Notes: generated by a model from the letters alone, not told the origin. A stretch of DNA of 45,265 nucleotides from an uncultured Pelagibacteraceae bacterium (GCA_902536575.1 CACAYA010000001.1:1-45265), one strand, 5' to 3'; shown: positions 1 to 14,167, counted from the first letter of the stretch. Translations and numbers: made by a program.

Positions 1-1
1 A

Positions 2-2080
2 TTAGCCTGCAATCTTTTTAGTTACTTCGTCCTGTACATTTTGTGGGACTTTAGAATAATGATCAAAAAACATTGAATATTGGGCTCTACCTTGTGACAT
101 AGATCTTAAATTATTAATGTATCCAAACATATTTGCTAAAGGTACCATTGCTGTAATTACAGTTGCGTTTCCTCTTTGCTCTTGAGTGCTTATCTGACCT
201 CTTCTACTATTTAGATCTCCTATAACATCACCCATATAATCTTCTGGTGTTACTACTTCAACTCTCATCACTGGTTCTAATAACTTTAAACCACCTTTTG
301 TACACGCTTCTTTGAAACACGCTCTGCTAGCTAATTCAAAAGCTAACACGCTTGAGTCAACATCATGATGAAGTCCGTCTAAAATAGTTACTTTGTAATC
401 TATCATTGGAAAACCAGCTAAAATTCCACCATCTGATATTGTTTCAATTCCCTTTTCTACACCCGGTATGAATTCCTTAGGAATTGCTCCACCTTTAATT
501 TTACTCTCAACTTCTCTTCCTTTGCCAGCTTCTTGTGGCTCAACTAATAATTTAACTTTAGCGAATTGTCCTGCTCCACCACTTTGTTTTTTATGTGTGT
601 ATTCAACCTCTGATGCAGCTTCAATTGTTTCTCTATATGCAACTTGAGGAGCGCCAACATTAGCCTCAACTTTAAATTCTCTTTTCATTCTATCAACAAT
701 TATATCTAAGTGTAACTCACCCATACCTTTAATGATCGTTTGACCGGATTCTTCGTCAGAAGTTACTCTAAATGATGGGTCCTCTTTTGCTAATCTACCT
801 AAAGCTTCACCCATTTTTTCTTGGTCGGCTTTTGTTTTTGGCTCTACTGCAATTTCTATAACTGGATCAGGGAATTCCATAGGCTCAAGTAAAACAGAAT
901 TTCCCTCATCACATAAAGTATGACCAGTAATAGTATTTTTTAATCCCGCTAAAGCAACTATATCTCCAGCATTAGCTTCTTTAATGTCTTCTCTAGAATT
1001 AGCATGCATTAAAAGCATTCTTCCAACTCTTTCTTCTTTTTCTTTAGATGAATTAAAAACAGCAGTTCCAGTTTTGACTGTCCCTGAATAAATTCTTATA
1101 AAAGTTAAAGAACCTACAAATGGATCATTGGCGACTTTAAATGCAAGAGCTGAAAAAGGAGCATTGTCGTCAAATTTCATCTCCATCTCGTCTTCAGACC
1201 CTAATTTGGTTCCTTTAATAGAACCAATATCAACTGGACTTGGTAAATAATGTACAACAGCATCAAGTAAAGGCTGTACACCTTTATTTTTAAAAGCTGA
1301 ACCAGTTAAAACTGGTACAAAGCTAAAATTTAAAGTTCCACTTCTTATACATTTAATTAAATCTTCTTCTTTAATTTCATCGCCATTTAAATAAGCTTCC
1401 ATAAGCTTTTCATCTTGCTCAACAGCTGTTTCAACTAATTCTGTTCTATATTTTTCTGAAATTTCTTTTAAATCATCTGGAATATCTTTATATTCCCACT
1501 CTGCTCCTAGAGCTTCGTTTTTCCATACTTGTGCCTTCATTTTTACTAGATCAACAACGCCAGTTAGAGAAGCTTCAGCACCTATCGGAACCTGAAGCAC
1601 TAAAGGTTTTGCACCCAATCTATCTCTAATCATGTCAACACATCTAAAGAAATCAGCGCCAGTTCTATCTAGTTTATTAACAAAACAAATTCGAGGAACT
1701 TTATATTTATCTGCTTGTCTCCATACAGTTTCTGATTGTGGCTCTACACCTGCTACACCATCAAATACTGCAACAGCTCCATCTAAAACTTTAAGTGATC
1801 TTTCAACTTCGATTGTAAAATCTACGTGACCTGGAGTATCGATTATATTAATTCTATGATCATTCCAAAAACAAGTAGTTGCTGCTGATGTAATTGTAAT
1901 CCCTCTTTCTTGTTCTTGCTCCATCCAATCCATTGTTGCAGCGCCATCATGAACTTCTCCAATTTTATGACTTTTACCTGTATAATATAAAACTCTTTCA
2001 GTGGTAGTTGTTTTACCAGCATCTATATGGGCCATAATCCCAATATTTCTATATTTATCTAAAGTATGAGTTCTAGCCAT
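2..2080 (-). CDS. fusA: Translation elongation factor G
   Basis: Full-length ORF; GTPase motifs [36 protein letters not shown]; downstream of rpsL-rpsG. Confidence 0.99.
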   Translation of the reverse strand: MARTHTLDKYRNIGIMAHIDAGKTTTTERVLYYTGKSHKIGEVHDGAATMDWMEQEQERGITITSAATTCFWNDHRINIIDTPGHVDFTIEVERSLKVLDGAVAVFDGVAGVEPQSETVWRQADKYKVPRICFVNKLDRTGADFFRCVDMIRDRLGAKPLVLQVPIGAEASLTGVVDLVKMKAQVWKNEALGAEWEYKDIPDDLKEISEKYRTELVETAVEQDEKLMEAYLNGDEIKEEDLIKCIRSGTLNFSFVPVLTGSAFKNKGVQPLLDAVVHYLPSPVDIGSIKGTKLGSEDEMEMKFDDNAPFSALAFKVANDPFVGSLTFIRIYSGTVKTGTAVFNSSKEKEERVGRMLLMHANSREDIKEANAGDIVALAGLKNTITGHTLCDEGNSVLLEPMEFPDPVIEIAVEPKTKADQEKMGEALGRLAKEDPSFRVTSDEESGQTIIKGMGELHLDIIVDRMKREFKVEANVGAPQVAYRETIEAASEVEYTHKKQSGGAGQFAKVKLLVEPQEAGKGREVESKIKGGAIPKEFIPGVEKGIETISDGGILAGFPMIDYKVTILDGLHHDVDSSVLAFELASRACFKEACTKGGLKLLEPVMRVEVVTPEDYMGDVIGDLNSRRGQISTQEQRGNATVITAMVPLANMFGYINNLRSMSQGRAQYSMFFDHYSKVPQNVQDEVTKKIAG

Positions 2081-2086
2081 TATTAT

Positions 2087-2557
2087 TTACCACCTAAAAT
2101 GTGCAAAAGCCTTATTAGACTCTGCCATCTTATGAACATCCTCTCTTTTTTTAACTGCAGCACCTTTTTTCTCATACGCATCAAAAAGCTCATTAAAGAT
2201 TTTATCTGACATATGTTTATCTTTTCTTTTTCTTGCTGAATCTACTAACCATCTAATTGCTAAAGCTTGTGCTCTTTTATTTTTTACTTCAACTGGAACT
2301 TGGTAAGTTGCACCGCCAACTCTTCTTGATCTAACTTCTACAGTTGGCTTGATATTGTTTATAGCTTCATTAAAAATATTAATTGGTTCATCTTTACTTT
2401 TTGTTTTAATTTTATCGATTGCATCATAAACAATTTTAGCAGCAACACCTCTTTTGCCATCGTACATAATATTGTTTATTAATTTTGGAATTATTGTCGA
2501 ATTAAATTTGGGGTCTGGAACAACGTTTTTTTTAGGTTGGGTTTTTTTTCTAGACAT
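2087..2557 (-). CDS. rpsG: 30S ribosomal protein S7
   Basis: S7-like sequence (GGATYQVPVEV...RWLVDSARKR), str operon order. Confidence 0.98.
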   Translation of the reverse strand: MSRKKTQPKKNVVPDPKFNSTIIPKLINNIMYDGKRGVAAKIVYDAIDKIKTKSKDEPINIFNEAINNIKPTVEVRSRRVGGATYQVPVEVKNKRAQALAIRWLVDSARKRKDKHMSDKIFNELFDAYEKKGAAVKKREDVHKMAESNKAFAHFRW

Positions 2558-2928
2558 TACTTACCTTTTTTTGTTCCGTACAAAGATCTTCTTTGTTTTC
2601 TGTTAGCAACGCCTTGAGTATCCAGGTTACCTCTAAGGATATGATACCTAACTCCTGGTAAATCTTTTACCCTTCCACCTCTAATTAGAACTACAGAGTG
2701 TTCTTGAAGATTATGACCTTCACCTGGAATGTAAGCTGTAACTTCAAAACCATTAGACAGTCTAACTCTTGCAACTTTTCTTAGTGCCGAATTAGGCTTC
2801 TTTGGAGTAGTCGTGTAAACTTTAACACAAACACCTCTTTTCAAAGGTTGTTTTTGTAAAGCAGGAACTTTGTTCCTGGATATTTGTTTGACTCTTTTTT
2901 TTCTTAACAATTGGTTAATTGTTGGCAT
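2557..2928 (-). CDS. rpsL: 30S ribosomal protein S12
   Basis: S12 signature [39 protein letters not shown]. Confidence 0.99.
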   Translation of the reverse strand: MPTINQLLRKKRVKQISRNKVPALQKQPLKRGVCVKVYTTTPKKPNSALRKVARVRLSNGFEVTAYIPGEGHNLQEHSVVLIRGGRVKDLPGVRYHILRGNLDTQGVANRKQRRSLYGTKKGK

Positions 2929-3039
2929 AAATTTTTTTAAAGTTAATTAGTTTATTTTTAGATGAAAATAACTGACAGGTTATTTTGTGGCAGCGTTTAG
3001 CACTGTTAGAAGCACTACATTCCAACCAAAAACATCGCC

Positions 3040-3067
3040 AAATTACTTATTAATTGACCATTGTCAA
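3040..3067 (-). promoter_or_regulatory. Candidate sigma70-type promoter for rpsL-rpsG-fusA
   Basis: Minus-strand TTGACA (3062-3067), 16 nt spacer, TAATTT (3040-3045) in the 168 bp rpoC-rpsL gap. Confidence 0.4.
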
Positions 3068-3096
3068 ACTAAAAGTTCAAGTATTAAGCGATTTTT

Positions 3097-6000
3097 TTAC
3101 TGATTTGCTTGCGTTTCAGAAGGTTCTGAGCTCTCAATTTTTTCTTGTTCTGATAAGAACTCATTATCATCCTTAAGAGCTTTTTTGTTCCAATTATTTT
3201 TAATATTTCCAGTTCCAGCAGGTACCAATCTACCAACGATAACATTCTCTTTAAGACCGTTTAATGGATCAACCTTACCTTTAATAGCTGCATCAGTCAA
3301 CACTCTTGTAGTTTCTTGAAATGATGCTGCAGAAATAAATGACTCAGTTTGCAATGATGCTTTAGTGATACCCATCAATACTCTTTCACCAACAGCTGGG
3401 TTCTTACCATCTGCAACTAATTTTTCATTTGTATTTTCAAATTTAATTCTATCAACAATTTCACCAGGTAAATATGATGAATCTCCAGATACTTTAACCT
3501 CAACTTTTTTCAACATTTGTCTTAAAATAGTTTCAATGTGTTTATCGTTAATAATTACACCTTGTAACCTGTAGACTTCTTGAACTTGGTTGACAAAATA
3601 TTCAGTTAATTCTTTTATTCCTAAAATTCTTAGAATGTCATGAGGTAATGGCTGACCATCGAGAAGATATTCACCTTTTTGAATTTTTTCACCAGGATTA
3701 AAATTAATATGTTTTCCTTTTGGAATTAAGTAGTTTGAAGGCTCTGCTCCATCTTCTGGTACTATTGAAACTCTTTGCTTACCTCTAACTTCTTTACCAA
3801 AAACTACTTGACCATCATTTTCAGCAATAATTGCACTATCTTTTGCTTTTCTTGCTTCAAATAGTTCTGCAACTCTTGGAAGGCCTCCAGTAATATCTTT
3901 AGTTTTAGTAGTCTCTTTAGGTAATCTTGCTATAACATCTCCTGCAAAAACTTTTTGTCCATCTTTTATAGATAAAATTGAGTCTGGAACTAGATAATAT
4001 CTCGCTTCGTTATCATCCGCTTTTTTAATTACATTTCCTTTTTCATCTCTTAAAGTAATTCTTGGTTTTAAATCAGTACTTTTAGATTGACCTCTCCAGT
4101 CAATTACAGATTTTGAAGATATCCCAGTTGCATCATCTGTAGTTTCTTGAATAGAAACACCATCAATCAAATCAACAAAACTAGCTTCACCACTTTTCTC
4201 AGCTATAACTGGTGTTGTATATGGATCCCATTCGCAAATTTTTGTGTTTGCTTTAACTTTATCTCCATTGTTAAAAAATAATCTTGAGCCATAAGCAACT
4301 TTATAAACTGCTATTTGAACACCGTTATCATCCTCAATAGAAAGCTGTGTATTTCTTCCCATAACAATTAAATTTTTCTTTGAGTCTTCAAGTATATTTG
4401 AATTCAAGATTTTTAAAGTTCCCTCATTCTTAGTTACAATCTGAGAATCTTGTTTTACAGATGCTGTACCACCAACGTGGAAAGTTCTCATTGTTAATTG
4501 AGTTCCTGGCTCACCAATAGATTGTGCAGAAATCATACCAATCGCCTCACCCACGTGTACCATTTTTCCTCTAGATAGATCCCTTCCATAAGAAGTTGCA
4601 CAAACTCCCTCTTTAGATCCGCACGTCATGACAGAGTAAACCTTTATAGCTTTGACGCCAGCAGCATCAATTTTATCACAGCCAGCCTCATCAATCATTT
4701 CCTCTTTTTTAATAATAACTTCACCAGTTAAAGGATGTTTAACTTCATCAAAAGTTACTCGTCCTAGAGCTCTTTCTGACAAACTAACAACGACATTTCC
4801 ACCTTCTAAAATTTCAGATAATTCTATGAAACCAGGTTTTTTACAGTCGCAAGCTTTTTTAGTTACAGTTAAATCTTGAGCTACATCACAAAGTCTTCTT
4901 GTTAAATAACCAGAACTCGCAGTCTTAAGTGCGGTATCAGCAAGACCTTTTCTTGCTCCGTGAGTTGAATTAAAATATTCTAAAGCTGTTAAACCTTCTT
5001 TAAAGTTGGAAATAATTGGACTTTCAATGATTTCCCCAGATGGTTTTGCAATTAGACCACGCATTCCAGCTAATTGCTTCATTTGGGCAGCAGAACCTCT
5101 TGCACCACTATCAGCCATCATAAATACTGAATTAATTTTTAAACCTTCTGATGTTTTTTCAGTTGCAGAAATACCCTTCATCATTTCACCAGCTACTTTA
5201 TCTGTACACTTAGACCAAGCATCAACAACTTTGTTGTACTTTTCACCTCTTGTAATTAATCCTTCTGCATACTGTGTTTCATAGTCAGCAATTAATTTTT
5301 TAGTATCATTAATTAACTGAGTTTTGCTCTCAGGAATTACCAGATCATCTTTACCAAATGATATCCCAGCTTTAAATGCATGTTTAAATCCTAAATCTTT
5401 TAACTTATCGCAAAATATAACTGTAGTTTTTTGACCACAAAATCTAAAAACAATGTCAATAATTTCTGAAACTACCTTTTTAGGTAATAATCTATCTATT
5501 AAAGAGAATTTAATATTACTATTTTTTGGTAATAAATTTGCTAGTAAAAATCTTCCTGCTGTTGAAGTATATTTTTCAAATTTTTTATTTCCTTTATCAT
5601 CTACAGTTTCAAATCTAGATATAATTGTACTGTGTACTTTTATCTGACCAGAAGATAATGCAAATTCGATTTGGTCAGAGTCAACAAAATATCCTGCTGG
5701 CTTATCAGTAACTGGCTCTTGCGATAGATAATAAATCCCTAAGATCATATCCTGACTTGGAACAATAATAGGTTTACCATTTGACGGTGAAAGAATGTTA
5801 TTAGTCGATAACATTAAAATTCTTGCCTCTAACTGAGCTTCTAAACTCAAAGGTACGTGTACTGCCATCTGGTCACCATCAAAATCAGCGTTAAATGCTG
5901 CACATGTTAAAGGGTGAAGTTCAATTGCATCTCCCTCAATTAATTTTGGTTCAAATGCTTGTACACCAAGTCTATGAAGTGTTGGTGCTCTATTTAATAA

Positions 6001-7275
6001 CACAGGGTGTTCTCTTACTATTAACTCAAGCGCATCCCAAACTGCATTGGTTTCTTTTTCAACAAGTTTTTTTGCTTGTTTAATTGTTGAAGCTAAACCT
6101 AATTTATTTAATCTTGCATATAAAAAAGGTTTAAATAATTCTAAAGCCATTTTTTTTGGTAAACCACATTCATGAAGTTTTAAATCTGGACCAACAACGA
6201 TTACAGATCTACCAGAATAATCTACACGTTTTCCTAATAAGTTTTGTCTAAATCTACCTTGCTTACCTTTAAGCATTTCGGCAAGTGATTTAAGGGGTCT
6301 TTTTCCTGTTCCGGTAATTACTCTTCCTCTTCTTCCATTATCAAATAATGCATCAACAGACTCCTGAAGCATTCGTTTCTCATTACGAACAATAATATCT
6401 GGAGCTTTAAGGTCCATTAATCGTTTTAATCTATTATTTCTGTTAATTACTCTTCTATAAAGATCATTCAAATCTGAAGTCGCAAATCTACCACCATCTA
6501 ATGGAACAAGTGGTCTTAATTCAGGTGGAATAACAGGTACAACTGTCATAATCATCCACTCTGGTTTTTGTCCAGTTTCAATAAATGACTCTACAAGCTT
6601 TAGTCTTTTAATTGCTCTTTCTTCATTAACTTTTGATTTTGTTTCCTTAATAAAATTAACTAAATTTATTTTCTCTTGTTCTAAATCTAAATTCTTAAGC
6701 ATTTCAAGAACTGCCTCAGCACCTATACCTGCTGTAAATGCCTCTTCACCAAACTCATCTTGATATTTAGCTAATTCCTCTTCATTTAATAACTGATTTT
6801 TTTGTAAACCAGTTAAACCAGGTTCTATGACAATAAAATTCTCAAAGTAAAGAACTCTCTCTATTTCTTTAAGCTTCATGTCTACAGCAAGCGCGATTCT
6901 ACTAGGCAAAGATTTTAAAAACCATATATGTGCTACAGGTGTAGCAAGATTAATATGGCCCATTCTTTCTCGTCTTACATTTGATTTTGTAACTTCGACA
7001 CCACATTTCTCACAAATAATTCCTCTAAATTTCATTCGTTTGTATTTTCCACACAAACATTCATAATCTTTTATTGGACCAAAAATTCTTGCACAAAACA
7101 AACCATCCTTTTCAGGTCTGAAAGTTCTATAGTTTATCGTTTCAGGTTTTTTAATTTCACCATAAGTCCATGATTTAATTTTTTCAGGACTAGCCAGAGA
7201 AATTTTAATACTATTAAAATTTTGAGCTTCGGATATTTCATTATTTTTAAATAAATCTGTTAATTCTTTTTTCAT
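3097..7275 (-). CDS. rpoC: RNA polymerase beta' subunit
   Basis: 1392 aa; [16 protein letters not shown] catalytic motif, zinc-ribbon CLCGKYK...CEKCGVE. Confidence 0.99.
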   Translation of the reverse strand: MKKELTDLFKNNEISEAQNFNSIKISLASPEKIKSWTYGEIKKPETINYRTFRPEKDGLFCARIFGPIKDYECLCGKYKRMKFRGIICEKCGVEVTKSNVRRERMGHINLATPVAHIWFLKSLPSRIALAVDMKLKEIERVLYFENFIVIEPGLTGLQKNQLLNEEELAKYQDEFGEEAFTAGIGAEAVLEMLKNLDLEQEKINLVNFIKETKSKVNEERAIKRLKLVESFIETGQKPEWMIMTVVPVIPPELRPLVPLDGGRFATSDLNDLYRRVINRNNRLKRLMDLKAPDIIVRNEKRMLQESVDALFDNGRRGRVITGTGKRPLKSLAEMLKGKQGRFRQNLLGKRVDYSGRSVIVVGPDLKLHECGLPKKMALELFKPFLYARLNKLGLASTIKQAKKLVEKETNAVWDALELIVREHPVLLNRAPTLHRLGVQAFEPKLIEGDAIELHPLTCAAFNADFDGDQMAVHVPLSLEAQLEARILMLSTNNILSPSNGKPIIVPSQDMILGIYYLSQEPVTDKPAGYFVDSDQIEFALSSGQIKVHSTIISRFETVDDKGNKKFEKYTSTAGRFLLANLLPKNSNIKFSLIDRLLPKKVVSEIIDIVFRFCGQKTTVIFCDKLKDLGFKHAFKAGISFGKDDLVIPESKTQLINDTKKLIADYETQYAEGLITRGEKYNKVVDAWSKCTDKVAGEMMKGISATEKTSEGLKINSVFMMADSGARGSAAQMKQLAGMRGLIAKPSGEIIESPIISNFKEGLTALEYFNSTHGARKGLADTALKTASSGYLTRRLCDVAQDLTVTKKACDCKKPGFIELSEILEGGNVVVSLSERALGRVTFDEVKHPLTGEVIIKKEEMIDEAGCDKIDAAGVKAIKVYSVMTCGSKEGVCATSYGRDLSRGKMVHVGEAIGMISAQSIGEPGTQLTMRTFHVGGTASVKQDSQIVTKNEGTLKILNSNILEDSKKNLIVMGRNTQLSIEDDNGVQIAVYKVAYGSRLFFNNGDKVKANTKICEWDPYTTPVIAEKSGEASFVDLIDGVSIQETTDDATGISSKSVIDWRGQSKSTDLKPRITLRDEKGNVIKKADDNEARYYLVPDSILSIKDGQKVFAGDVIARLPKETTKTKDITGGLPRVAELFEARKAKDSAIIAENDGQVVFGKEVRGKQRVSIVPEDGAEPSNYLIPKGKHINFNPGEKIQKGEYLLDGQPLPHDILRILGIKELTEYFVNQVQEVYRLQGVIINDKHIETILRQMLKKVEVKVSGDSSYLPGEIVDRIKFENTNEKLVADGKNPAVGERVLMGITKASLQTESFISAASFQETTRVLTDAAIKGKVDPLNGLKENVIVGRLVPAGTGNIKNNWNKKALKDDNEFLSEQEKIESSEPSETQANQ

Positions 7276-10200
7276 TTAATTAAGCTCCACATTTAAAGCT
7301 AATGATTTTATTTCTTTAACTAGTACGTTGAAAGACTCCGGTATACCTGATTCAAAGTTTTCTTCACCTTTAACAATTGTCTCATAAACTTTAACTCTAC
7401 CAGCTACATCATCTGATTTTACTGTTAAAATTTCTTGAAGAGTATATGAAGCGCCATAAGCTTCTAGTGCCCAAACTTCCATTTCACCAAATCTTTGACC
7501 ACCTAGTTGTGCTTTACCTCCAAGTGGTTGCTGTGTGACCAGACTGTATGGTCCTGTAGATCTTGCATGAATTTTGTCTTCAACTAAATGATGCAGTTTC
7601 AACATATAGATAATTCCAACTGTTACTGGTCTATCAAATTTCTCGCCTGTTCTTCCATCCCATAAATAAGTTTGTCCAGAACCAGGTAATTTTGCTAATT
7701 CAAGCATTTCAGTAACATTTTTTTCTTTCGCCCCATCAAATACTGGTGTTGAAATTGCTATTCCATTTTGTAAATTTTCGCACAAATCCTTGAATTCATT
7801 TTTGCTTAATTTATCAACTTTATCGTTAAATATTTCTTCTCCATAAACAGATTTTAAAAAACTTGCAATTTTTTCGGTTTTTTCAATTTTTTTACTATTT
7901 TCATTAACTAATTTTTTAACTTCCTCACCAAACTCTTTACAAGCCCAACCTAAGTGCGTTTCTAATATCTGTCCTACATTCATTCTACTAGGAACACCAA
8001 GAGGATTTAGCACTATGTCTACCGGTCGACCATCTTCACGGTAAGGCATATCTTCAACCGGAACAATTTTACTAACTACACCTTTGTTCCCGTGTCTTCC
8101 AGACATTTTATCACCTGGCCTTAATCTTCTTTTAATAGCAACAAATACTTTTACCATTTTCATAACACTTGGAAGTAAGTCATCTCCACTTCTAATTTTC
8201 AAAACTTTGTCTTCAAATCTTTCAGTAATATCTTGTTTTGCTTTATTGTACTGTTCTTTTAATTGTAAAAGAGTTGCCTCGTTTGCTGAATTTCCATTTG
8301 AAATTTTAAAAACATCATTGATTGGAAGATTGCTAATAACCTCAAAATCAAGTTTTGTCCCTACAATTAAATCCTTAACTTTTTTATCTAATGTTGTTCC
8401 AGATAAAATTTGGCTAGCTCTTTGCTTAATACTTCTCTCTAAAATTTCTTCTTCAACTATTTTATCTTGCTGAACTTCCTCAATTTCAGCTCTTTCAATG
8501 GTTATGGATCTTTCATCTTTTTCTATACCGTGCCTATTAAAAACTCTTACATCCACGATTGTTCCACTGCTTCCTCTGGACATTCTTAAAGATGTATCAG
8601 TAACATCAATAGCTTTTTCACCAAAAATTGATCTTAATAGTTTCTCTTCAGGGCCTGACGCAGAATCACCTTTTGGAGTAACCTTTCCAACTAGAATATC
8701 ACCAGCGTTTACTTCTGCACCAATGTAAACGACACCTGACTCATCAAGGTTTTTCAATGCTTCTTCATTAACATTTGGAATATCCCTCGTAATTTCTTCT
8801 TCACCAAGTTTAGTGTCTCTTGCCATAATTTCATATTCTTCTATATGAACAGAAGTAAATACGTCGTCTGTTACACATCTTTCAGAAATTAAGATTGAAT
8901 CTTCAAAATTATAACCTTGCCAAGGCATAAAAGCTACAGTCACATTTTTTCCTAATGCTAATTCTCCTAATTTTGTTGAAGGTCCATCTGCAATTATATC
9001 TCCAGATTTTACCTTGTCTCCCACTCTAACTAATGGTCTTTGATTGATACAGGTATTTTGATTTGATCTCTTAAATTTTTGTAAATTATAAATATCAACT
9101 CCAGACTCGCTAAATTCGGTCTCCTCTGTCACTTTAATTACAATTCTTTTTCCATCAATTTTATCAACAACACCATCTCTTTTTGCTACAATTGTTACAC
9201 CTGAGTCTAGCGCAACATCACTTTCTATACCTGTTCCAACAAGTGGAGACTCTGGTTTTAATAATGGAACAGCCTGTCTCATCATATTTGAGCCCATAAG
9301 AGCTCTGTTTGCATCATCATTTTCTAGAAAAGGAATTAAAGATGCTGCAACTGAAACCAGTTGTTTGGGTGATACATCAATATAGTCAATTGTATCTGGC
9401 TTAGATAAAAGAAAATTTAAATTTTGTCTACACGAAACTAAGTCCTCAATAATTTTACCATTTTTATCAAGTTTAGTATTTGCTTGCGCAATAGTATATT
9501 TAGTTTCTTCCATGGCAGAAAGATATTCCACTCTATCTTGAACAACTCCGTCTTTAACTTTTTTATATGGACTTTCAATAAAACCATACTTATTGATTTT
9601 TGCATAAGTAGATAAACTGTTTATTAAGCCAATGTTTGGTCCTTCTGGAGTTTCGATCGGACAAATTCTACCGTAATGAGTTGGGTGAACATCACGAACT
9701 TCAAATCCTGCTCTCTCTCTAGTAAGACCACCTGGTCCTAATGCTGAGACTCTTCTTTTGTGAGTGATTTCCGAAAGAGGGTTCGTTTGATCCATGAACT
9801 GTGAAAGTTGTGAGCTTGCAAAAAAATCTTTTAAGGAAACTGTTAAAGGTTTTGCATTAATTAAATCCTGAGGCATTGCGGACTCAACGTCTAAAGTAGT
9901 CATCTTTTCTTTAATTGCTCTTTCCATTCTGTAAACACCAATACGAGCTTGGTTTTCAACCAACTCTCCTACAGAACGAACTCTTCTGTTTCCTAGATGA
10001 TCAATGTCATCTACTTCATCCTTACCATCTCTTAAATCTAACATCTTATGAATAATTGCTACAATGTCATCATTTCTTAAAATAGTAATTTTATCTGAGC
10101 ATTCTTGATTTAATCTAGAATTCATTTTCACTCTTCCAACATCTGACAGGTCGTATCTATCTGAGCTAAAGAATAAATTGTTAAATATTTGTGTAGCTAT

Positions 10201-11364
10201 TTCTATTGTTGGTGGTTCCCCAGGTCTAAGCATCTTATAAACTTCTGTAATTGCATCGTCTTTTGAATTATTTTTGTCATTTAAAATAGTAGTAAGTAAA
10301 TAAGGACCTTTATTAATAGAGTTTGTAACTGAAATTTGAAGTGAATGAATATTAGCATCTAAAATTTGTTGAATAACAGTGTCATTTAATTCTGTACCAA
10401 TTTTAAATGTTCCCTCTTCCTCTTCATTTACTTTAATATCTCTATGTAATATTTTACCAAATAAAGACTCTTTTGAAACTAAAATATCTTTAAGTCCATC
10501 ATTAGCTAATTTTTTAGCATTTAAAAAATTAATTTTATCACCTAAATTTATTACTACTTCACCTGTCTTTGCGTCAATAACTTCTTCTGAAAAATTTTTG
10601 GCTTTGTAGTTTTCAGGATTAAATTTTGTTTTCCATTTCTCTGTTTTTACATCAAAAGTATACTGCTCATTTTTATAAAACTCGTCTGCTATTTCAGCTT
10701 TAGTATATCCAAGTGCTAATAGTAAAGTGGATGCAAAAATTTTCTTTTTTCTATCAATTTTAAAATATAAAAAATCTTTTACGTCGTATTCAAAATCCAA
10801 CCAAGATCCTCTATTTGGTATTACTCGACAATTAAATAGAAGTTTGCCACTTGCATGAGTTTTGCCTTTATCGTGATCAAAGAAAACACCAGGACTTCTA
10901 TGCATCTGGTTAACTACAACTCTTTGGACACCATTAGTAATAAATGTTCCACTATTTGTCATCATTGGAACTTCACCCATGTAAACTTCCTGTTCCTTAG
11001 CTGACAAAATATCTTTTGTATTGTTATCCTGATCTATTTCATAAACGACTAATCTTAAAGTACATTTTAAAGCTGACGAATAAGTAAGTCCTCTTGTAAT
11101 ACATTCATCAACATCAAATTTTGGTTTTTCTAATCTATAAGAAACATATTCTAATGTTGCTTTATCGTTTAAGTCTTCAATAGGGAATATACTTTTAAAA
11201 ACTCTATCAAAACCTTTGGTTAAATCTGCTGCTTCGGAATTAAATTCAGTTAACTCTTTGTATGAGTTTTTTTGAACTTCAATTAAATTTGGTATTGATA
11301 AACTCTCTTTTAGTTTTCCAAAACTTTTTCTTATATTTTTCTTTTCAGTAAAGGATAATTGCAT
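7276..11364 (-). CDS. rpoB: RNA polymerase beta subunit
   Basis: 1362 aa; RpoB motifs ([64 protein letters not shown]). Confidence 0.99.
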   Translation of the reverse strand: MQLSFTEKKNIRKSFGKLKESLSIPNLIEVQKNSYKELTEFNSEAADLTKGFDRVFKSIFPIEDLNDKATLEYVSYRLEKPKFDVDECITRGLTYSSALKCTLRLVVYEIDQDNNTKDILSAKEQEVYMGEVPMMTNSGTFITNGVQRVVVNQMHRSPGVFFDHDKGKTHASGKLLFNCRVIPNRGSWLDFEYDVKDFLYFKIDRKKKIFASTLLLALGYTKAEIADEFYKNEQYTFDVKTEKWKTKFNPENYKAKNFSEEVIDAKTGEVVINLGDKINFLNAKKLANDGLKDILVSKESLFGKILHRDIKVNEEEEGTFKIGTELNDTVIQQILDANIHSLQISVTNSINKGPYLLTTILNDKNNSKDDAITEVYKMLRPGEPPTIEIATQIFNNLFFSSDRYDLSDVGRVKMNSRLNQECSDKITILRNDDIVAIIHKMLDLRDGKDEVDDIDHLGNRRVRSVGELVENQARIGVYRMERAIKEKMTTLDVESAMPQDLINAKPLTVSLKDFFASSQLSQFMDQTNPLSEITHKRRVSALGPGGLTRERAGFEVRDVHPTHYGRICPIETPEGPNIGLINSLSTYAKINKYGFIESPYKKVKDGVVQDRVEYLSAMEETKYTIAQANTKLDKNGKIIEDLVSCRQNLNFLLSKPDTIDYIDVSPKQLVSVAASLIPFLENDDANRALMGSNMMRQAVPLLKPESPLVGTGIESDVALDSGVTIVAKRDGVVDKIDGKRIVIKVTEETEFSESGVDIYNLQKFKRSNQNTCINQRPLVRVGDKVKSGDIIADGPSTKLGELALGKNVTVAFMPWQGYNFEDSILISERCVTDDVFTSVHIEEYEIMARDTKLGEEEITRDIPNVNEEALKNLDESGVVYIGAEVNAGDILVGKVTPKGDSASGPEEKLLRSIFGEKAIDVTDTSLRMSRGSSGTIVDVRVFNRHGIEKDERSITIERAEIEEVQQDKIVEEEILERSIKQRASQILSGTTLDKKVKDLIVGTKLDFEVISNLPINDVFKISNGNSANEATLLQLKEQYNKAKQDITERFEDKVLKIRSGDDLLPSVMKMVKVFVAIKRRLRPGDKMSGRHGNKGVVSKIVPVEDMPYREDGRPVDIVLNPLGVPSRMNVGQILETHLGWACKEFGEEVKKLVNENSKKIEKTEKIASFLKSVYGEEIFNDKVDKLSKNEFKDLCENLQNGIAISTPVFDGAKEKNVTEMLELAKLPGSGQTYLWDGRTGEKFDRPVTVGIIYMLKLHHLVEDKIHARSTGPYSLVTQQPLGGKAQLGGQRFGEMEVWALEAYGASYTLQEILTVKSDDVAGRVKVYETIVKGEENFESGIPESFNVLVKEIKSLALNVELN

Positions 11365-11420
11365 TTATATTTATTAACACTGATTAAAAATAATCAGTAT
11401 TTGAATTCTTTCTAATTAAT

Positions 11421-11786
11421 CTATTTAAGTTCTACTTTAGCGCCTGCAGCTTCTAACTTAGCTTTGATCTCTTCTGCTTCTTTTTTGTTAACACCAGATT
11501 TAACTTCTTTTGGTGCTCCCTCAACTAGATCTTTAGCTTCTTTTAATCCTAATGAAGTAGCCGCTCTTACTTCTTTAATGACGTTAATTTTTTTTTCACC
11601 TGCAGAAACTAACATAATAGTAAAATCGTCTTTTTCTTCTGCTGGTGCTGCACCGCCTGCTGCTGCTGGAGCTGCTGCGGCCATTGGAGTTACACCCCAT
11701 TTTTCTTCTAATTGTTTTGAAAGTTCAGCTGCTTCAGCAACTGTTAAACTTGAAAGGTCTTCAATGATTTTGTTAAGGTCAGGCAT
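11421..11786 (-). CDS. rplL: 50S ribosomal protein L7/L12
   Basis: Ala/Gly hinge and C-terminal domain [34 protein letters not shown]. Confidence 0.98.
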   Translation of the reverse strand: MPDLNKIIEDLSSLTVAEAAELSKQLEEKWGVTPMAAAAPAAAGGAAPAEEKDDFTIMLVSAGEKKINVIKEVRAATSLGLKEAKDLVEGAPKEVKSGVNKKEAEEIKAKLEAAGAKVELK

Positions 11787-11791
11787 ATCAA

Positions 11792-12313
11792 TTACTCTTT
11801 GGGTTGTGTTTCAGAATTTTCTGCGGTCAAACTACTCATTTTTTTCGAATGTGCAAGTAAAATGCTAATTAATTTAGAAGCTGGGGCGTTTAAAATACTC
11901 ACAATATTAGCTCTCGCTTCATCTAAAGTTGGTAAACTAGCTACATTTTGGACGCCAGCCTGATCCAGGACCTCATTATCCATTATACCACCAATTAATT
12001 TTAAATTTTCGTTATCTTTTGCAAATTTTGAGAGAATCCTTGCTGACATAATTGCATCTTCGCCAAAAGCAACAGCTGTTGGGCCAGTAAACAAATTTGT
12101 CAAATCCTTACATTTAGTTTTTTCTAATGCAAGTTTTGTGATTCTATTTTTAGTAATTTTGAAAACAATTCCATGTTGTCTCATTTTTGATCGTAAATCA
12201 TCTAACTGAGTCATAGTTAAACCTTGATAATGAGTAACCATAACAGCTTTACTGTTCTCAAATTTTGAAGTCATTTCTTCAATATAATTTTTCTTCTGCT
12301 CTTTGTTCATCAT
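11792..12313 (-). CDS. rplJ: 50S ribosomal protein L10
   Basis: L10-like sequence and rplKAJL order. Confidence 0.97.
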   Translation of the reverse strand: MMNKEQKKNYIEEMTSKFENSKAVMVTHYQGLTMTQLDDLRSKMRQHGIVFKITKNRITKLALEKTKCKDLTNLFTGPTAVAFGEDAIMSARILSKFAKDNENLKLIGGIMDNEVLDQAGVQNVASLPTLDEARANIVSILNAPASKLISILLAHSKKMSSLTAENSETQPKE

Positions 12314-12315
12314 AA

Positions 12316-13005
12316 CTAAATCGACTTACCTAATTTAACTTTATAAGAAACTCCCATTGTAGAGGTAACAAAAATATTTTTTATTAAATCCCCTTTTAAT
12401 GTATTATTTAATTTTTCTTTTTCTAATGTTTCTAAGATAGCATTATAATTTTTCATTAATTGATCATTACTGAAAGATTTTTTTCCAATGCTTACTCCAA
12501 TATTACCATCTTTGTCGTTTCTTATTTCTACTTGACCTGATTTTGCATTTGTTACAGCCTCTTTAATATTATCAGACACAGAACCAAGTTTTGGATTTGG
12601 CATTAACCCTTTTGGTCCTAAGACTTTTCCTAATTTTGAAAGCTTAACCATCATTCCGGGTGTACATATTAATTTTTCAAAATTTAATTCACCCCCTTTA
12701 ATTTTGTCAACAAATTCATCACTACCAACAATATCTGCTCCAGCGTCTTTAGCTTCTTGCACTTTATTGTCCTCACAAACAACAGCAACTTTTACTTTTT
12801 TACCTGTACCACCTGGTAAATTAACTACTGTTCTAATATTAACTTCACTTTTCTTTTGTTTATTGTTTATTTGAAAACTTAAATCTAAAGACTCATCAAA
12901 TTTTGTCGTACAATTTTTTTTTAGCTCTGGTATCAATTTTTCAAAAGCCACAGGGGTTAGATCTTTTGTTTTTTCTGGTAACTTTTTAAATCTTTTTGAA
13001 GACAT
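12316..13005 (-). CDS. rplA: 50S ribosomal protein L1
   Basis: L1 motif LGPKGLMPNPKLGSV. Confidence 0.98.
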   Translation of the reverse strand: MSSKRFKKLPEKTKDLTPVAFEKLIPELKKNCTTKFDESLDLSFQINNKQKKSEVNIRTVVNLPGGTGKKVKVAVVCEDNKVQEAKDAGADIVGSDEFVDKIKGGELNFEKLICTPGMMVKLSKLGKVLGPKGLMPNPKLGSVSDNIKEAVTNAKSGQVEIRNDKDGNIGVSIGKKSFSNDQLMKNYNAILETLEKEKLNNTLKGDLIKNIFVTSTMGVSYKVKLGKSI

Positions 13006-13430
13006 TATTCTTTTACCTCTATACCCATTGATCTTGCTGATCCTGCAATAATTTTTACTGCTTCATTAATATCATGAGCGTTAAGATCATTCATTTTTTC
13101 TTTTGCAATATTTTCTAGTTGTTTTTTAGAAATTGAAGCCACAATATTTCTACCTGGCTCTTTCGATCCACTTTTAAGTTTTACTGCTTCTTTAATATAG
13201 AAAGATGCTGGAGGAGATTTAATTTTAAAGTCAAATTTTTTGTCTTTATATACCGTGATTTCAACGGGAACAGGTTTGCCTGCCATTGATTTTGTCTTGT
13301 CATTGAAAGCTTTACAAAATTCCATAATGTTAACACCCCGTTGACCTAATGCAGGCCCTACAGGAGGAGCTGGGTTAGCTTGACCACCTTTGATTTGTAA
13401 TTTAATAAATCCACTAATTTCTTTTGCCAT
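13005..13430 (-). CDS. rplK: 50S ribosomal protein L11
   Basis: L11 motif [34 protein letters not shown]. Confidence 0.99.
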   Translation of the reverse strand: MAKEISGFIKLQIKGGQANPAPPVGPALGQRGVNIMEFCKAFNDKTKSMAGKPVPVEITVYKDKKFDFKIKSPPASFYIKEAVKLKSGSKEPGRNIVASISKKQLENIAKEKMNDLNAHDINEAVKIIAGSARSMGIEVKE

Positions 13431-13960
13431 TAACTTGCTTTCTCAACTTGGTTATATTCTAAATCTACTGGTGTTGGACGTCCAAATATAGAAACTGACA
13501 CTTTAAGTCTAGACTTTTCTTCATCTATTTCTTCAATCATTCCACTGAATGATGCAAAAGGGCCATCAACCACTTGAACTTTTTCACCAACGCTATACTC
13601 TATACCAGATTTTGGCTGAGCCACACCATCTTTTATTTGACCTAAAATCTTTTCAACTTCTTTATCTGAAACAGGAACTGGTATACCCTTTGTGCCGAGG
13701 AAACCACTCACTCTTTTTATGTTTTTTATCATGTGATAGATATTGTTATCCATCTCACTTTTAATTAATACATATCCAGGGAAGTATTTTTTTTTCCTTT
13801 GGATTCTTTTTCCTCTTTTTACTTCTGTAACATCATGGGTTGGAACAACAATTTCCTCAAATTTTTCGCTAATTTTAGCTTTATCTGCTTCTTCTTTAAT
13901 TAGTGAAGCAACTTTATTTTCAAAGCTAGAATGAGATTGAACAATGTACCAATTTTTCAT
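13430..13960 (-). CDS. nusG: Transcription termination/antitermination protein NusG
   Basis: NGN domain ([14 protein letters not shown]) and KOW ([17 protein letters not shown]). Confidence 0.98.
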   Translation of the reverse strand: MKNWYIVQSHSSFENKVASLIKEEADKAKISEKFEEIVVPTHDVTEVKRGKRIQRKKKYFPGYVLIKSEMDNNIYHMIKNIKRVSGFLGTKGIPVPVSDKEVEKILGQIKDGVAQPKSGIEYSVGEKVQVVDGPFASFSGMIEEIDEEKSRLKVSVSIFGRPTPVDLEYNQVEKAS

Positions 13961-14151
13961 TAAATGCTCACCTTAAGCAAAAGTTCTAAGAAAAACTTTA
14001 AAACCTGATCTAAAAGTAAAAAAAATAGAGACATCACCACAGCCATCGCAAATACCATTAATGCACCCTGCAAAGTCTCTTTCCAAGTTGGCCACGTAAC
14101 TTTGAATGCCTCTTGTTTTACTTCTTGAATAAATTTAATTGGGTTTCTCAT
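13960..14151 (-). CDS. secE: Preprotein translocase subunit SecE
   Basis: 63 aa single-TM protein with FIQEVKQEAFKVTWPTWKE, upstream of nusG. Confidence 0.95.
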   Translation of the reverse strand: MRNPIKFIQEVKQEAFKVTWPTWKETLQGALMVFAMAVVMSLFFLLLDQVLKFFLELLLKVSI

Positions 14152-14167
14152 ACTTTTAAGCTCTAAT

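Noticed and set aside
3365-10609. Plus-strand ORFs inside rpoC/rpoB (3365, 4652, 5006, 5453, 5895, 6878, 8084, 8498, 10379)
   Set aside because: Antisense shadows of highly conserved rpoC/rpoB coding; no RBS, domains or independent support.
11464-11868. Plus-strand 134 aa ORF over rplL/rplJ
   Set aside because: Low-complexity Ala/Ser sequence is the antisense of the L7/L12 hinge; shadow ORF.
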